Assembly: GCF_000473325.1 (NCBI RefSeq)
Contig: NZ_KI421513.1
Coordinates: 294,217 to 358,216 of the forward strand
Reading direction: 5' to 3'
Origin: Leisingera caerulea DSM 24564
GTDB lineage: Bacteria > Pseudomonadota > Alphaproteobacteria > Rhodobacterales > Rhodobacteraceae
DNA length: 64,000 nt
Of the stretch, positions 25,729 to 35,704 are shown one piece after another (position 1 is the stretch's first letter; the number at the start of each line of letters is the position of its first letter). The position numbers were made by a program, and so were the translations under genes. The notes beneath the pieces are model-generated. The model searched no databases. It was given only the letters and a program-made list of their open reading frames with translations, and was not told where the DNA came from.

Positions 25729-26970
25729 CTACGCAAAACCAAAGTCCTGCCCCACGATGCGCGACGCAAGTTTCACATGTTCGGCCTGCCCCTCAGCCTC
25801 GGCAAGGGCAGCAAGCGGAACGTCCAGCTCATAGACAAGCTTTTCGCCGTCCACCGTCCGGCGGGCCGTTCCCTGCAGCATTGACGGGACAATCTGCGTC
25901 AGGAGACGGGTGCCAAATCCGGTCCGCCCGGTGCCGGCCCCGTCCAGAGCCTCCTCCGGCAGCCGGGGCACGTCTTCCTCCCAGCGCAGCTGCAGCCGTT
26001 TCTCACCGGCGCTGTCTCCGCTGAGCGACCATGAAACGCGGATACGTGCGTCTTCGGCGTTCAAGGAGCCGTACTTTTGCGCATTGGTTGCCAATTCGTG
26101 CAGCGCCAGGCTGATCTGCTGCGCCGCCTCCTGGCCTGTGGCCACTTCGGGGCCTTCAACCGACATCCTGTCGCCGAAGGTCAGCAGCACCGGCTCCAGC
26201 TGTGACCGCACAATGTCAGCCAGATCAGCCGACGCGCCGGTCGGCTCTTTCATGACAGTCTGTGTTGCAGAGGCAAGCGCATTGAGCCGCCCCGTGAAGG
26301 TATCAATGAATTGGCTCACGTCCGACACGCCGCGGGCGCTCTGCCGTGCCATCGAGGAGACCACAGCAATCATGTTGTGGCTCCGGTGGACAGCTTCCCG
26401 CGCCGTCACGGCAAGCTTCGCGTTGACGTTCCTGAGCTCGGCCGTTCTTTCTTCGACCTGAACTTCAAGCTCATGCCGGGCCTGCCGCAGGACGTTAAGG
26501 GTCGCCTCATGTGCAGCCACTTCGTCCAACAGCTTGCTGTTGGCAAGTTCCAGCTCGCGGCGGCTCGGTATCGCGACGAGGACCGGAATCAGCTTGAACA
26601 GCACCACCGCGGTGGATGCCGATACCAGCGCCGTGGCGAGCTTGACAAAGCCATGCACCGGATAAATCGGCCACCACAGCGTCACAATGGACAGCGCATG
26701 TGTCAGGCCGCAAAGCAGGATGAAGGAGGCGAAAAGCCAGACCAGCCCGCGGTGCTTCAGATCGGTGCGCTGCCGAAGAACTTTGAGCAGGGCCAGCGGA
26801 ATGGCGAAATACGCAAGGAAAATCAGCATATCCGACCCGGCCCAGAGGATCAGCAGCCAAGGTTCCCAAAGCAGGCACATGCCGTGCGGCATATATTGCG
26901 TGAAATCCAACAACGTCTGCAACGCGGCAATCTCCAGTCCTGCAGGGGAACCGATGTCGGCCGGAACCAT
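25729..26970 (-). CDS. Sensor histidine kinase (HisKA_2/HWE type) with an ethylene-receptor-like membrane domain
   Basis: A 413-residue membrane kinase. Residues 38-130 form three membrane segments that match the plant/cyanobacterial ETR1 sensor domain. Asp47, Tyr54, Pro58, Cys87 and His91 correspond in type and spacing to ETR1 Asp25, Tyr32, Pro36, Cys65 and His69, the ethylene and copper site. A coiled coil (about 137-185) leads to the H-box REAVHRSHNMIAVVSSMARQ with phosphoacceptor His195, followed by the ATPase domain (LALHELATNAQKYGSL as N-box, GTGRTGFGTRLL as G-box). No response regulator is adjacent. The ligand could be ethylene or another small olefin, or copper; this is inferred. Confidence 0.85.
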   Translation of the reverse strand: MVPADIGSPAGLEIAALQTLLDFTQYMPHGMCLLWEPWLLILWAGSDMLIFLAYFAIPLALLKVLRQRTDLKHRGLVWLFASFILLCGLTHALSIVTLWWPIYPVHGFVKLATALVSASTAVVLFKLIPVLVAIPSRRELELANSKLLDEVAAHEATLNVLRQARHELEVQVEERTAELRNVNAKLAVTAREAVHRSHNMIAVVSSMARQSARGVSDVSQFIDTFTGRLNALASATQTVMKEPTGASADLADIVRSQLEPVLLTFGDRMSVEGPEVATGQEAAQQISLALHELATNAQKYGSLNAEDARIRVSWSLSGDSAGEKRLQLRWEEDVPRLPEEALDGAGTGRTGFGTRLLTQIVPSMLQGTARRTVDGEKLVYELDVPLAALAEAEGQAEHVKLASRIVGQDFGFA

Positions 26971-27082
26971 TTATGCGTTTATTGCGGTCAGACCGTGATA
27001 CTTTGTTATTTGAATTCCACAAGGCAAATCGCACCGCAGGCTGGGGCGCTCCACCGCGGTCAGACAGAGTGATACCCCGCCC

Positions 27083-30000
27083 TCAAATCTCCTCCACATC
27101 CATCACCCCGTCCAGCGATTTCAGCGCGCCCTTGATCTGCGGGTTGATCGGAAACGGTTGGCCCAGATCCATCTCCACATCGCCGGGCAGGCCGGGGTCC
27201 TGCAGGTACATATAGACCTCGCCGCGGGCGGCATTGCGGGCCGCTGCCTTGGCGTCCTCCAGCACCTGCGCCACGGTGCCCACGGCAGCCGCATCGCTCA
27301 AGTACACCCGCAGGGAGCTGCGGCCGGCATCGGCAATCGCGCTGTCCACCGGCCCGACTGAGCGCACCAGCAGCTTCAGCTGGTCGCTCTCCATCGTCGC
27401 CTCGGCGGTGATCACCACCTTGGCGCCGGTCTCCAGAAACTCGCGGGACTTCTCCAGCACCTCGGAAAACAGCGTGACTTCAAAAGCGCCGGAAGGGTCC
27501 GACAGCTGGGCAAAGGCAAAGCGGTTGCCGCGCGCCGACTTGCGCTCCTGCCGCCCGGCCACCACACCGGCCATCTTGGCCATAAACGGGCCGCGCTCGG
27601 CCTTGGCGGTCACTTCGTCCAGCGTCATCACATCCTTGCGTTTCAGCGCCGGCATGTAGTCGTCCAGCGGATGTCCCGACAGGTAAAAGCCGATCGCCTT
27701 GAACTCCTCGCTCAACCGCTCGGCGGGCAGCCAGTCCGGCACATTGGGCAGCCGCGGCTCCGGCAGGTCCTCGCCCGCCTCGCCGAACAGCGACACCTGG
27801 CTGGAGTTGCGCTGATCATGCACGGCGGCGGAGTAATCGACCAGCGCACCCAGGCTTTCAAACACCCTGCGGCGGTTGGAGTCCAGCTGGTCGAAGGCCC
27901 CCGCCCGCGCCAGCATTTCCAAGGGCCGCTTGCCGACCTTTTTCAGGTTCACCCGGCGGGCAAAGTCGAAGACATTGACAAAGGGTTTTTCCCGCCCGTC
28001 CTCGTTGCGCGCCTCGGCAACCAGCCGCATCACGTCCAGACCGACGTTCTTCAGCGCGCCCAGCGCATAGACCAGCTCACCGTTGACCACGTTGAACGTC
28101 GCCAGCGAGCGGTTGACGCAAGGCGGCACATATTTCAGCCCCAGCCCCTTCTTCACTTCCTCGAAGTAGATCGCCAGCTTGTCGGTCAGATGGATATCGC
28201 AGTTCATGACGCCCGCCATGAACTCCACCGGGTGGTTCGCCTTCAGCCAGCCGGTCTGATACGACACCACCGCATAGGCCGCCGCGTGCGACTTGTTGAA
28301 GCCGTAGTTGGCGAATTTCTCCAGAAGGTCGAAGACCTCAGACGCCTTCTTCTTGTCGACCCCGTTCTCCGCCGCGCCCTTTTCGAACTTCGGGCGTTCG
28401 GCGTCCATCGCCTCCTTGATCTTCTTACCCATCGCCCGGCGCAACAGGTCGGCGCCGCCAAGCGTATAGTTCGCCATCACCTGGGCGATTTGCATCACCT
28501 GCTCCTGATAAACGATGATGCCCTGGGTTTCCTCCAGGATATGGTCGATCAGCGGGTGGACCGAGGTGATCTCGCGCTGGCCGTTCTTCACCTCGCAGTA
28601 GACCGGGATGTTCTCCATCGGACCCGGGCGGTACAGCGCCACCAGCGCCACGATGTCCTCGATACAAGTAGGCTTCATGCGCTTCAGCGCATCCATCATG
28701 CCGGTGGATTCCACCTGGAACACGGCGACCGTCTTGGCGCGTGAATAAAGGTCATAGGTGACCTTGTCGTCCAGCGGGATGGCGTTGATCTGGTTCTCCG
28801 CGCCCTCGGGCGGGTCATAGAGCTGGGTGCCATCGGCGGCGATATGCAGGTCGCGGCCCGATTGGAAAATCAGGTCCATCGCGTTCTGAATGACGGTCAG
28901 GGTTTTCAGGCCGAGGAAGTCGAACTTCACCAGCCCCGCCTGCTCCACCCATTTCATGTTGAACTGGGTTGCCGGCATGTCGGAGCGCGGATCGCGGTAA
29001 AGCGGCACCAGCGCGTCCAGCGGCCTATCACCAATCACCACACCCGCTGCGTGGGTACCGGCGGACCGCAACAGGCCTTCCACCTGCTGCCCATAGGTCA
29101 GCAGACGGTCCACCACCGGCTCGTTCCGCGCCTCCTCGCTCAGCCGCGGCTCTTCCTTCAGCGCGTCGGCGATGGACATCGGCTTCACGCCCTCGACCGG
29201 GATCAGCTTGGACAGCCGGTCCACCTGGCCATAGGGCATCTGCAAGACCCGCCCCATATCGCGCACCGCCGCCTTGGACAGAAGCGCGCCAAAGGTGATG
29301 ATCTGCCCCACCTTGTCGCGGCCGTATTTCTCCTGCACGTATTTGATCACCTCTTCCCGGCGGTCCATGCAGAAGTCGATGTCGAAGTCAGGCATCGACA
29401 CCCGTTCCGGGTTCAGGAAGCGTTCGAACAGCAGTGAATACCGCAGCGGGTCAAGGTCGGTAATCGTCAGCGCATAGGCCACCAAAGAGCCCGCACCGGA
29501 GCCCCGCCCCGGCCCCACCGGAATATCGTGATCCTTGGCCCATTGGATGAAGTCGGCAACGATCAGGAAGTAACCGGGAAACCCCATGCCCTCAATGATG
29601 CCCAGCTCGAAATCGAGCCGCTCCTGGTATTCCTCGACGCTCACCGCGTGCGGGATCACCGCCAGGCGTTTCTGCAAGCCCTCGTTAGCGATGCGGCGCA
29701 GCTCGGCCACCTCGTCGTCGGCGAACTTCGGCAGGATCGGGTCGCGCCTATAGGCCATGAAGGCGCAGCGCTTGGCGATCTCCACCGTGTTTTCAACCGC
29801 CTCGGGCAGGTCGGCAAACAGCGCAACCATCTCCTCCTGGCTCTTGAAGTAATGCTGCGCGGTCAGGCGGCGGCGCGGCTCGGCCTGATCGACATAGGCG
29901 CCCTCGGCGATACAGATCATCGCGTCGTGCGCTTCATACATCTCCGTGTTCGGGAAATAGACGTCATTCGTCGCAACCAGCGGCAGGTCCATGGCATAGG

Positions 30001-30595
30001 CCATCTCCACATGGCCACGCTCGGTCTGCTTCTCCGACTCCGGCTGGCCGTGCTCGCCTGGGTGGCGCTGCAGCTCGACATAGAGCCTATCCGGGAAAAT
30101 CGCCTTGAGCTGCTGCATCAGCGCTTCCGCCGCCGGGCGCTGGCCCATCTGCAAAAGCCGCCCCACCGGCCCGTCCGGCCCGCCGCTGAGGCAGATCACA
30201 CCGCCGGAGTTCGCCTCAAGCTCCTCCAGCGTCACATGCGGCAGCTCGCCCCCCTGCCGCAGGTACAGGCAGGAGTTCAGCTTCATCAGATGCTCATATC
30301 CCGCCTCGCTCTGGGCCAGCAGCACCAGCGGTGCGGGCGGCTTGGGCCGCTCGCCGGGCGCCGGTTCGGTGAACCGCAGATCCACCTGGCAGCCGATGAT
30401 CGGCTGCACCCCGGCGCCGCTCGCTGACACGGAAAATTCCAGCGCCGAGAACAGGTTGTTGGTATCGGTCACCGCAATCGCGGGCATACCGTGCTTCTTG
30501 CACAGGTCCGGCAGCTTTTTCAGCCGCAGGGCGCCTTCCAGCAGCGAGTATTCGGTATGGGTGCGCAGATGAATGAATCGGGGAGAGCTTGTCAT
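27083..30595 (-). CDS. dnaE: DNA polymerase III alpha subunit
   Basis: The replicative polymerase catalytic subunit, 1170 residues, close to the usual 1160. An N-terminal PHP domain starts at IHLRTHTEYSLLEGALR. The palm shows GPGRGSGAGSLVAYAL and the catalytic Asp motif PDFDIDFCMDRR. The fingers (GYNFNKSHAAAYAVV-like NKSHAAAYAVVSYQT) and the OB-fold and C-terminal region follow. It is monocistronic and divergent from the xdh operon. Confidence 0.97.
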   Translation of the reverse strand: MTSSPRFIHLRTHTEYSLLEGALRLKKLPDLCKKHGMPAIAVTDTNNLFSALEFSVSASGAGVQPIIGCQVDLRFTEPAPGERPKPPAPLVLLAQSEAGYEHLMKLNSCLYLRQGGELPHVTLEELEANSGGVICLSGGPDGPVGRLLQMGQRPAAEALMQQLKAIFPDRLYVELQRHPGEHGQPESEKQTERGHVEMAYAMDLPLVATNDVYFPNTEMYEAHDAMICIAEGAYVDQAEPRRRLTAQHYFKSQEEMVALFADLPEAVENTVEIAKRCAFMAYRRDPILPKFADDEVAELRRIANEGLQKRLAVIPHAVSVEEYQERLDFELGIIEGMGFPGYFLIVADFIQWAKDHDIPVGPGRGSGAGSLVAYALTITDLDPLRYSLLFERFLNPERVSMPDFDIDFCMDRREEVIKYVQEKYGRDKVGQIITFGALLSKAAVRDMGRVLQMPYGQVDRLSKLIPVEGVKPMSIADALKEEPRLSEEARNEPVVDRLLTYGQQVEGLLRSAGTHAAGVVIGDRPLDALVPLYRDPRSDMPATQFNMKWVEQAGLVKFDFLGLKTLTVIQNAMDLIFQSGRDLHIAADGTQLYDPPEGAENQINAIPLDDKVTYDLYSRAKTVAVFQVESTGMMDALKRMKPTCIEDIVALVALYRPGPMENIPVYCEVKNGQREITSVHPLIDHILEETQGIIVYQEQVMQIAQVMANYTLGGADLLRRAMGKKIKEAMDAERPKFEKGAAENGVDKKKASEVFDLLEKFANYGFNKSHAAAYAVVSYQTGWLKANHPVEFMAGVMNCDIHLTDKLAIYFEEVKKGLGLKYVPPCVNRSLATFNVVNGELVYALGALKNVGLDVMRLVAEARNEDGREKPFVNVFDFARRVNLKKVGKRPLEMLARAGAFDQLDSNRRRVFESLGALVDYSAAVHDQRNSSQVSLFGEAGEDLPEPRLPNVPDWLPAERLSEEFKAIGFYLSGHPLDDYMPALKRKDVMTLDEVTAKAERGPFMAKMAGVVAGRQERKSARGNRFAFAQLSDPSGAFEVTLFSEVLEKSREFLETGAKVVITAEATMESDQLKLLVRSVGPVDSAIADAGRSSLRVYLSDAAAVGTVAQVLEDAKAAARNAARGEVYMYLQDPGLPGDVEMDLGQPFPINPQIKGALKSLDGVMDVEEI

Positions 30596-30952
30596 GCCGC
30601 CACGCTACCGTATTGCCGCAACGGGGTGAAAGAGTGAACTGCGCGGCCTGCCTCCCGGAATAGCGGAACGAACCACAGGCATTTTCAGGATTTTTTTGAA
30701 GCTGTTTCGCACCGCAGCCGGTCCGTCCGTAAAGGTACAGCTAAAAAGCATAAAAAATAACAACATAACCCTAAATGCCGCAATTTTCTTGCGCCGCAAA
30801 ATACTGCACCGCAGCGGCGGTTTTCCTTGCTTTGACAAAGGGATGCTCCCTAGGCTGGTATCAGCAAGCAAAAAACAGCCCGCCTCTCCTTCTACGCCGC
30901 ATCGAAGGGAGGCACACCGGGTCAACGGGGTAACGCGGCGGGTCTCGGGAAG
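30596..30952. other. Divergent promoter region between dnaE and xdhA
   Basis: A 357-base intergenic stretch with an AT-rich centre (about 30735-30800) that probably holds both promoters. No gene or clear operator was recognised. The last bases before the xdhA ATG have a weak ribosome site (GGGAAG). Confidence 0.5.
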
Positions 30953-32377
30953 ATGGCACTCACCTTTCGTCTGAACGGTGAAACGGTCCGCATCACGGAC
31001 GCAAGCCCATCAGTAACGCTGCTGGACTGGCTGCGCGAAGAAAAGGGCCTCACCGGCACCAAAGAAGGCTGCAACGAAGGCGATTGCGGCGCCTGCACTG
31101 TCATGGTCACCGATTCACGTGGATCCAAGGCCTTGAACGCCTGCATCCTGTTCCTGCCGCAGCTGCAGGGCAAGTCGGTGCGCACCGTCGAAGGTGCCTC
31201 CGGCCCGGACGGCAGCCTGCACCCGGTGCAGCAGGCCATGGTCGATCACCACGGCAGCCAATGCGGCTTCTGCACCCCCGGTTTCATCATGTCGATGGTC
31301 ACCGCCCACGCCAACGGCGCCACGGATTTCGACGACCAGCTGGCAGGCAACCTCTGCCGCTGCACCGGCTACGCTCCGATCATCCGCGCCGCCGAGGCCG
31401 CAAAAGACGACCCCGTTCCCGACTGGATCGCCCAAGAAGGATCCTTCATCTGGCCGGAAATATCCCGGGGGGAGGCCGCAGGCCGGGGGGCAGAGCCCCC
31501 TTCCGGCAAACAGGCGGCAGCGCCCCCGCTCCTGCCAGCCTCATCCGACGAACTCGCCGAACTCTACAGCGCCCACCCCGAGGCCACCCTGATTGCAGGC
31601 GCCACCGATGTGGGCCTCTGGGTCACCAAGCAGCTCCGCCACCTGCCGCAGATGATCTTCCTCGGCGGCTGCGATGACCTGAAGGGCATTGAGGTCACGG
31701 ACAGCGCCGTCCGCATCGGCGCCATGGCCGACATGAACGCCCTGCGCGACGCGATGGATCCGCTGCACCCGTCTTTCGCCGAAATGCTGCGCCGCTTTGC
31801 CTCCCAGCAGATCCGCGCCGCCGCCACCATCGGCGGCAATATCGCCAACGGTTCCCCCATCGGCGACACCCCGCCCGCGCTGATTGCCCTCGGCGCAACC
31901 CTGCATCTGCGCAAGGGCGGCGACCGCCGGGAACTGCCGCTGGAGGATTTCTTCCTCGACTACGGCAAGCAGGACCGCCAGCCGGGTGAGTTCGTCGAGG
32001 CCGTCAGTTTCCCGCGCCAGCCCGACGCCCTGAAGGTCTACAAGCTGTCGAAACGCTTTGACCAGGATATCTCCGCCGTCCTCGGCGCCTTCAACGTGAC
32101 CCTGATGAACGGCAAGGTCTCCGCCGCCCGCATCGCCTTTGGCGGCATGGCCGGCATTCCGAAACGCGCCGCACACGTCGAGGCGGCCCTGGCTGGCCAG
32201 CCCTGGACCGAAGCCACGATCGGTGCCGCCGCCAAGGCCTTTGATCAGGACTTCACCCCGATGTCCGACATGCGCGCCTCTGCCGAATACCGGCTGGAAA
32301 CCGCGCGCAATATGCTGACCCGCTATTTCGCCGACCTGAACGGCCAGCCGGTCTCGGTGCTGGAGGTGCGGCCATGA
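30953..32377 (+). CDS. xdhA: Xanthine dehydrogenase small subunit (FeS/FAD)
   Basis: A 474-residue subunit that carries electrons from the molybdenum site to NAD. The plant-type [2Fe-2S] motif CNEGDCGAC is near residue 42, the second cluster motifs CGFCTPG and CRCTG lie near 105-140, and the FAD domain (ATLIGGN-type [13 protein letters not shown]) follows in the second half. Residues about 168-186 ([18 protein letters not shown]) are a low-complexity linker encoded by a repeat element also seen near 57208 (see findings). The stop overlaps xdhB by 4 bases. Confidence 0.94.
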   Translation: MALTFRLNGETVRITDASPSVTLLDWLREEKGLTGTKEGCNEGDCGACTVMVTDSRGSKALNACILFLPQLQGKSVRTVEGASGPDGSLHPVQQAMVDHHGSQCGFCTPGFIMSMVTAHANGATDFDDQLAGNLCRCTGYAPIIRAAEAAKDDPVPDWIAQEGSFIWPEISRGEAAGRGAEPPSGKQAAAPPLLPASSDELAELYSAHPEATLIAGATDVGLWVTKQLRHLPQMIFLGGCDDLKGIEVTDSAVRIGAMADMNALRDAMDPLHPSFAEMLRRFASQQIRAAATIGGNIANGSPIGDTPPALIALGATLHLRKGGDRRELPLEDFFLDYGKQDRQPGEFVEAVSFPRQPDALKVYKLSKRFDQDISAVLGAFNVTLMNGKVSAARIAFGGMAGIPKRAAHVEAALAGQPWTEATIGAAAKAFDQDFTPMSDMRASAEYRLETARNMLTRYFADLNGQPVSVLEVRP

Positions 32378-34779
32378 GTGTCAGCAAACCCCTCCCCCAT
32401 GACTCCGCCCGGCTGCATGTAACCGGCGCGGCCCGTTATACCGATGACATCCCCAGCCCCCACGGCACGCTGCATCTGGCCTTCGGCGTTTCCCCTATTG
32501 CCCGCGGCCATATCACTGGCATGGACCTGAGCGAAGTGCAGAACAGCCCCGGCGTGGTGGCGGTGCTGACTGCCAAGGGGCTGCCTTTTGCCAATGACGT
32601 CTCCCCCTCGATCCATGACGAGCCGCTGCTGGCGGCGGGTACCGTCAACTATGTTGGCCAGCCGGTGTTTGTGGTGGTGGCCGACAGCCATCTGAATGCC
32701 CGCATCGCCGCCCGCAAGGGCAAGGTCGACTATCAGGAAGAACCTGCCCTCCTAACCCTTGACGCCGCGCTGGCCGCCGACAGCCGTTTCGAGGAAGGCC
32801 CGCGCATCTACCGCAAAGGCGACGCTGCTGCCGCCATTGATGCCGCCCCGCACACCGTCGAGGGCACGTTTGAACTGGGCGGGCAGGAGCACTTCTATCT
32901 CGAAGGCCAGGCGGCCATGGCGCTGCCGCAGGAGGATGGCGGCATGCACGTCCACTCCTCCACCCAGCACCCGACCGAGATTCAGCACAAGGTGGCAGAG
33001 GCGATCGGCCTGCTGATGCACGCCGTCCGGGTCGAGACCCGCCGCATGGGCGGCGGCTTTGGCGGCAAGGAAAGCCAGGGCAACGCGCTGGCCGTCGCCT
33101 GCGCCGTCGCTGCCCGGCTGACCGGCAAGCCCTGCAAGATGCGCTATGACCGCGACGACGACATGGTGATCACCGGCAAGCGCCACGCCTTCCGCATCTC
33201 CTACCGTGCGGGATTCGGCGAGGACGGCCGCCTGCAAGGCGTCGAGTTCCTGCATCTGGTGGATTGCGGCTGGGCGCAGGACCTGTCGCTGCCGGTCGCT
33301 GACCGCGCCATGCTGCACGCCGACAACGCTTACCTCATCCCCAATATCCGCATCGAAAGCCACCGCCTGCGCACCAACCGGCAAAGCGCCACCGCCTACC
33401 GCGGCTTTGGCGGCCCGCAGGGCATGGTGGGGATCGAACGGGTGATGGACCATATCGCGCATGACCTGGGGATGGACCCGGCTGAGCTGCGGCAGCGCAA
33501 CTACTACGCGCCGATGCAATCACCAGACGCGCCCGCAGGCGAACCGCAGGACACCTCCGGCCAGCCGCTGGACCCGGACGCCGATCTCGCCTCCCGCGGC
33601 GCACCAGTGCAGCCCGCCAAAACCAGCCTGCCGCCCAAGGACGTGCAGACCACGCCCTACCACATGCCGGTCGAGGACTTTATCCTGCACGATCTGACCG
33701 CGCAGCTGCTGAAATCCTCGGACTACGCGGCGCGCAAGGCGGACATTGCCAAGTGGAACCAAGGCCAGACCCACCTGAAGCGGGGCATCGCCTTTTCGCC
33801 GGTGAAGTTCGGGATTTCTTTCACCCTGACACATCTCAACCAGGCCGGCGCGCTGGTGCATGTCTACCAGGACGGCTCGGTGCATCTGAACCATGGCGGC
33901 ACCGAGATGGGCCAGGGGCTGTTCCAGAAGGTGGCGCAGGTCGCCGCCAGCCGCTTTGGCATCCCGCTGGAGAAGGTGAATATCACTGCCAGCGACACCG
34001 GCAAGGTGCCCAACACCTCGGCCACCGCCGCCTCCTCCGGCTCGGACCTGAACGGCATGGCAGTCAAGGCCGCCTGCGACACCCTGCGCAGCCGCATGGC
34101 CGAGCATCTGGCACTGCAGCATCAGGCAAGCCCCGGCGACGTGGTTTTTGATAACGGCATGGTGCGGATCGGCCAGGATGAGATGACATTCGAAAAGGCC
34201 GCCATGACCTGCTACCAGGGCCGCGTCAGCCTGTCGGCCACCGGGTTCTACAAGACGCCCAAGGTCGAATGGGACCGGATCAAGGGCCAGGGCCGCCCGT
34301 TCTACTACTTCGCCTACGGCGCCGCGGTGACAGAGGTGGCGGTGGATGCGCTCACCGGCGAGAACCGCATCCTGCGCGCCGACATCCTGCATGACGCCGG
34401 CGCCTCGCTGAACCCGGGCATCGACATCGGCCAGATCGAGGGCGGCTATGTCCAGGGCGCGGGCTGGCTGACGACCGAAGAACTGGTCTGGGACGATACA
34501 GGCCGCCTGCGCACACATGCGCCCTCCACCTACAAGATCCCCGCCTGCTCCGACCGGCCGGATGTGTTCAACGTGAATCTTTTCGACGGCCAGAACCGCG
34601 AGGACACGATCTACCGCTCCAAGGCAGTGGGGGAGCCGCCGTTCATGCTGGGCATCTCCGCCTGGCTGGCCCTCAGCGATGCGGTCGCGGCCTTTGGCGA
34701 GGCCTACCCGGCGCTTAACGCGCCTGCCACCGCCGAAGAGGTCTGGCGCGCGGTCCGGAGAGTGCGCGATGGGATTTGA
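32374..34779 (+). CDS. xdhB: Xanthine dehydrogenase large (molybdopterin) subunit
   Basis: The 801-residue catalytic subunit oxidises hypoxanthine and xanthine to urate. Recognisable stretches are [21 protein letters not shown] at the N-terminus, the molybdopterin loop [22 protein letters not shown], and the C-terminal [11 protein letters not shown] whose Glu (about residue 754) is the base in the xanthine oxidase family. Domain order and length are normal for bacterial two-subunit enzymes. It overlaps xdhA and xdhC, so all three are coupled. Confidence 0.95.
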   Translation: MSVSKPLPHDSARLHVTGAARYTDDIPSPHGTLHLAFGVSPIARGHITGMDLSEVQNSPGVVAVLTAKGLPFANDVSPSIHDEPLLAAGTVNYVGQPVFVVVADSHLNARIAARKGKVDYQEEPALLTLDAALAADSRFEEGPRIYRKGDAAAAIDAAPHTVEGTFELGGQEHFYLEGQAAMALPQEDGGMHVHSSTQHPTEIQHKVAEAIGLLMHAVRVETRRMGGGFGGKESQGNALAVACAVAARLTGKPCKMRYDRDDDMVITGKRHAFRISYRAGFGEDGRLQGVEFLHLVDCGWAQDLSLPVADRAMLHADNAYLIPNIRIESHRLRTNRQSATAYRGFGGPQGMVGIERVMDHIAHDLGMDPAELRQRNYYAPMQSPDAPAGEPQDTSGQPLDPDADLASRGAPVQPAKTSLPPKDVQTTPYHMPVEDFILHDLTAQLLKSSDYAARKADIAKWNQGQTHLKRGIAFSPVKFGISFTLTHLNQAGALVHVYQDGSVHLNHGGTEMGQGLFQKVAQVAASRFGIPLEKVNITASDTGKVPNTSATAASSGSDLNGMAVKAACDTLRSRMAEHLALQHQASPGDVVFDNGMVRIGQDEMTFEKAAMTCYQGRVSLSATGFYKTPKVEWDRIKGQGRPFYYFAYGAAVTEVAVDALTGENRILRADILHDAGASLNPGIDIGQIEGGYVQGAGWLTTEELVWDDTGRLRTHAPSTYKIPACSDRPDVFNVNLFDGQNREDTIYRSKAVGEPPFMLGISAWLALSDAVAAFGEAYPALNAPATAEEVWRAVRRVRDGI

Positions 34780-35704
34780 TGTCGAGGAGCTGCGCCGGGC
34801 GGTTGCCGCGCATGGCCGCGTGGTGCGGGTGGTAATTGCCGCCATCCGCGGCTCCTCCCCGCGCGAGGCGGGCACCGCGATGCTGGTCTGGCAGGACGGC
34901 CAGTCCGGCACCATCGGCGGCGGCACCCTGGAGTATGAGGCGGCAGAGGCCGCCCGCGGGCAAGTGGCCCCCAAGCAGATCAGCACCCACGCGCTGGGGC
35001 CGGATCTGGGCCAGTGCTGCGGCGGTGCGGTGACGCTTTTCAGCGAAGTCTACGAGGCCGCAGACCTGGCCGCGCTGGACGCGGACATCATTGCCCGCCC
35101 GGCCAGCCCGGCGATGATGCCGATGGCGGTGAAGCGGCTCCTAGCGGACGCCCGCAGCCAGGGGCTGGCGCCGGCGCCGCAGCTGGTGGATGGCTGGATG
35201 ATTGAACCGGTGCACCAGCCGCAGCTACCAGTCTGGATCTGGGGCGCGGGCCATGTCGGCCGGGCGCTGGTCAATGTGCTGGCGCCGCTGCCGGACCTGC
35301 AGATCACCTGGGTGGACACCGACGCCGCGCGGTTCCCGGCAGAGATCCCCGCCGGCGTCACCGCGGTTCCGGCAGCTGACGTTGCGCTCCTTGTGCGCCA
35401 TGCGCCTGAAAACGCTGCGCATTTGGTGCTGACCTATTCCCATGCGCTGGATCTGGCGCTATGCCACGCGCTGTTGAGTCATGGCTTTGCCTTTACCGGG
35501 CTGATCGGCTCCAAAACCAAATGGGCGCGGTTCCGCTCGCGTCTTGCCGCCTTGGGGCACTCTCCCGGGGCAATCGCAAGGATCACCTGCCCGATCGGCG
35601 ATCCGGAACTTGGAAAACATCCGCAGATGATTGCGGTCGGTGTTGCGGCGCAGCTGCTGCGGCATGGAAAAGAAGACGAACAGAGAGAGGACCGGCGCGC
35701 GTGA
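34769..35704 (+). CDS. xdhC: Xanthine dehydrogenase accessory protein
   Basis: A 311-residue maturation factor that binds the molybdenum cofactor and helps its sulfuration and insertion into XdhB. The N-terminal XdhC/CoxI part shows IRGSSPREAGTAMLV, IGGGTLEYEAA and the LGPDLGQCCGG cysteine motif. The C-terminal Rossmann part shows IWGAGHVGRALVNVL and FTGLIGSKTKWARF. The ATG at 34769 lies within the last codons of xdhB (11-base overlap). Its stop overlaps the next GTG start. Confidence 0.93.
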   Translation: MGFDVEELRRAVAAHGRVVRVVIAAIRGSSPREAGTAMLVWQDGQSGTIGGGTLEYEAAEAARGQVAPKQISTHALGPDLGQCCGGAVTLFSEVYEAADLAALDADIIARPASPAMMPMAVKRLLADARSQGLAPAPQLVDGWMIEPVHQPQLPVWIWGAGHVGRALVNVLAPLPDLQITWVDTDAARFPAEIPAGVTAVPAADVALLVRHAPENAAHLVLTYSHALDLALCHALLSHGFAFTGLIGSKTKWARFRSRLAALGHSPGAIARITCPIGDPELGKHPQMIAVGVAAQLLRHGKEDEQREDRRA

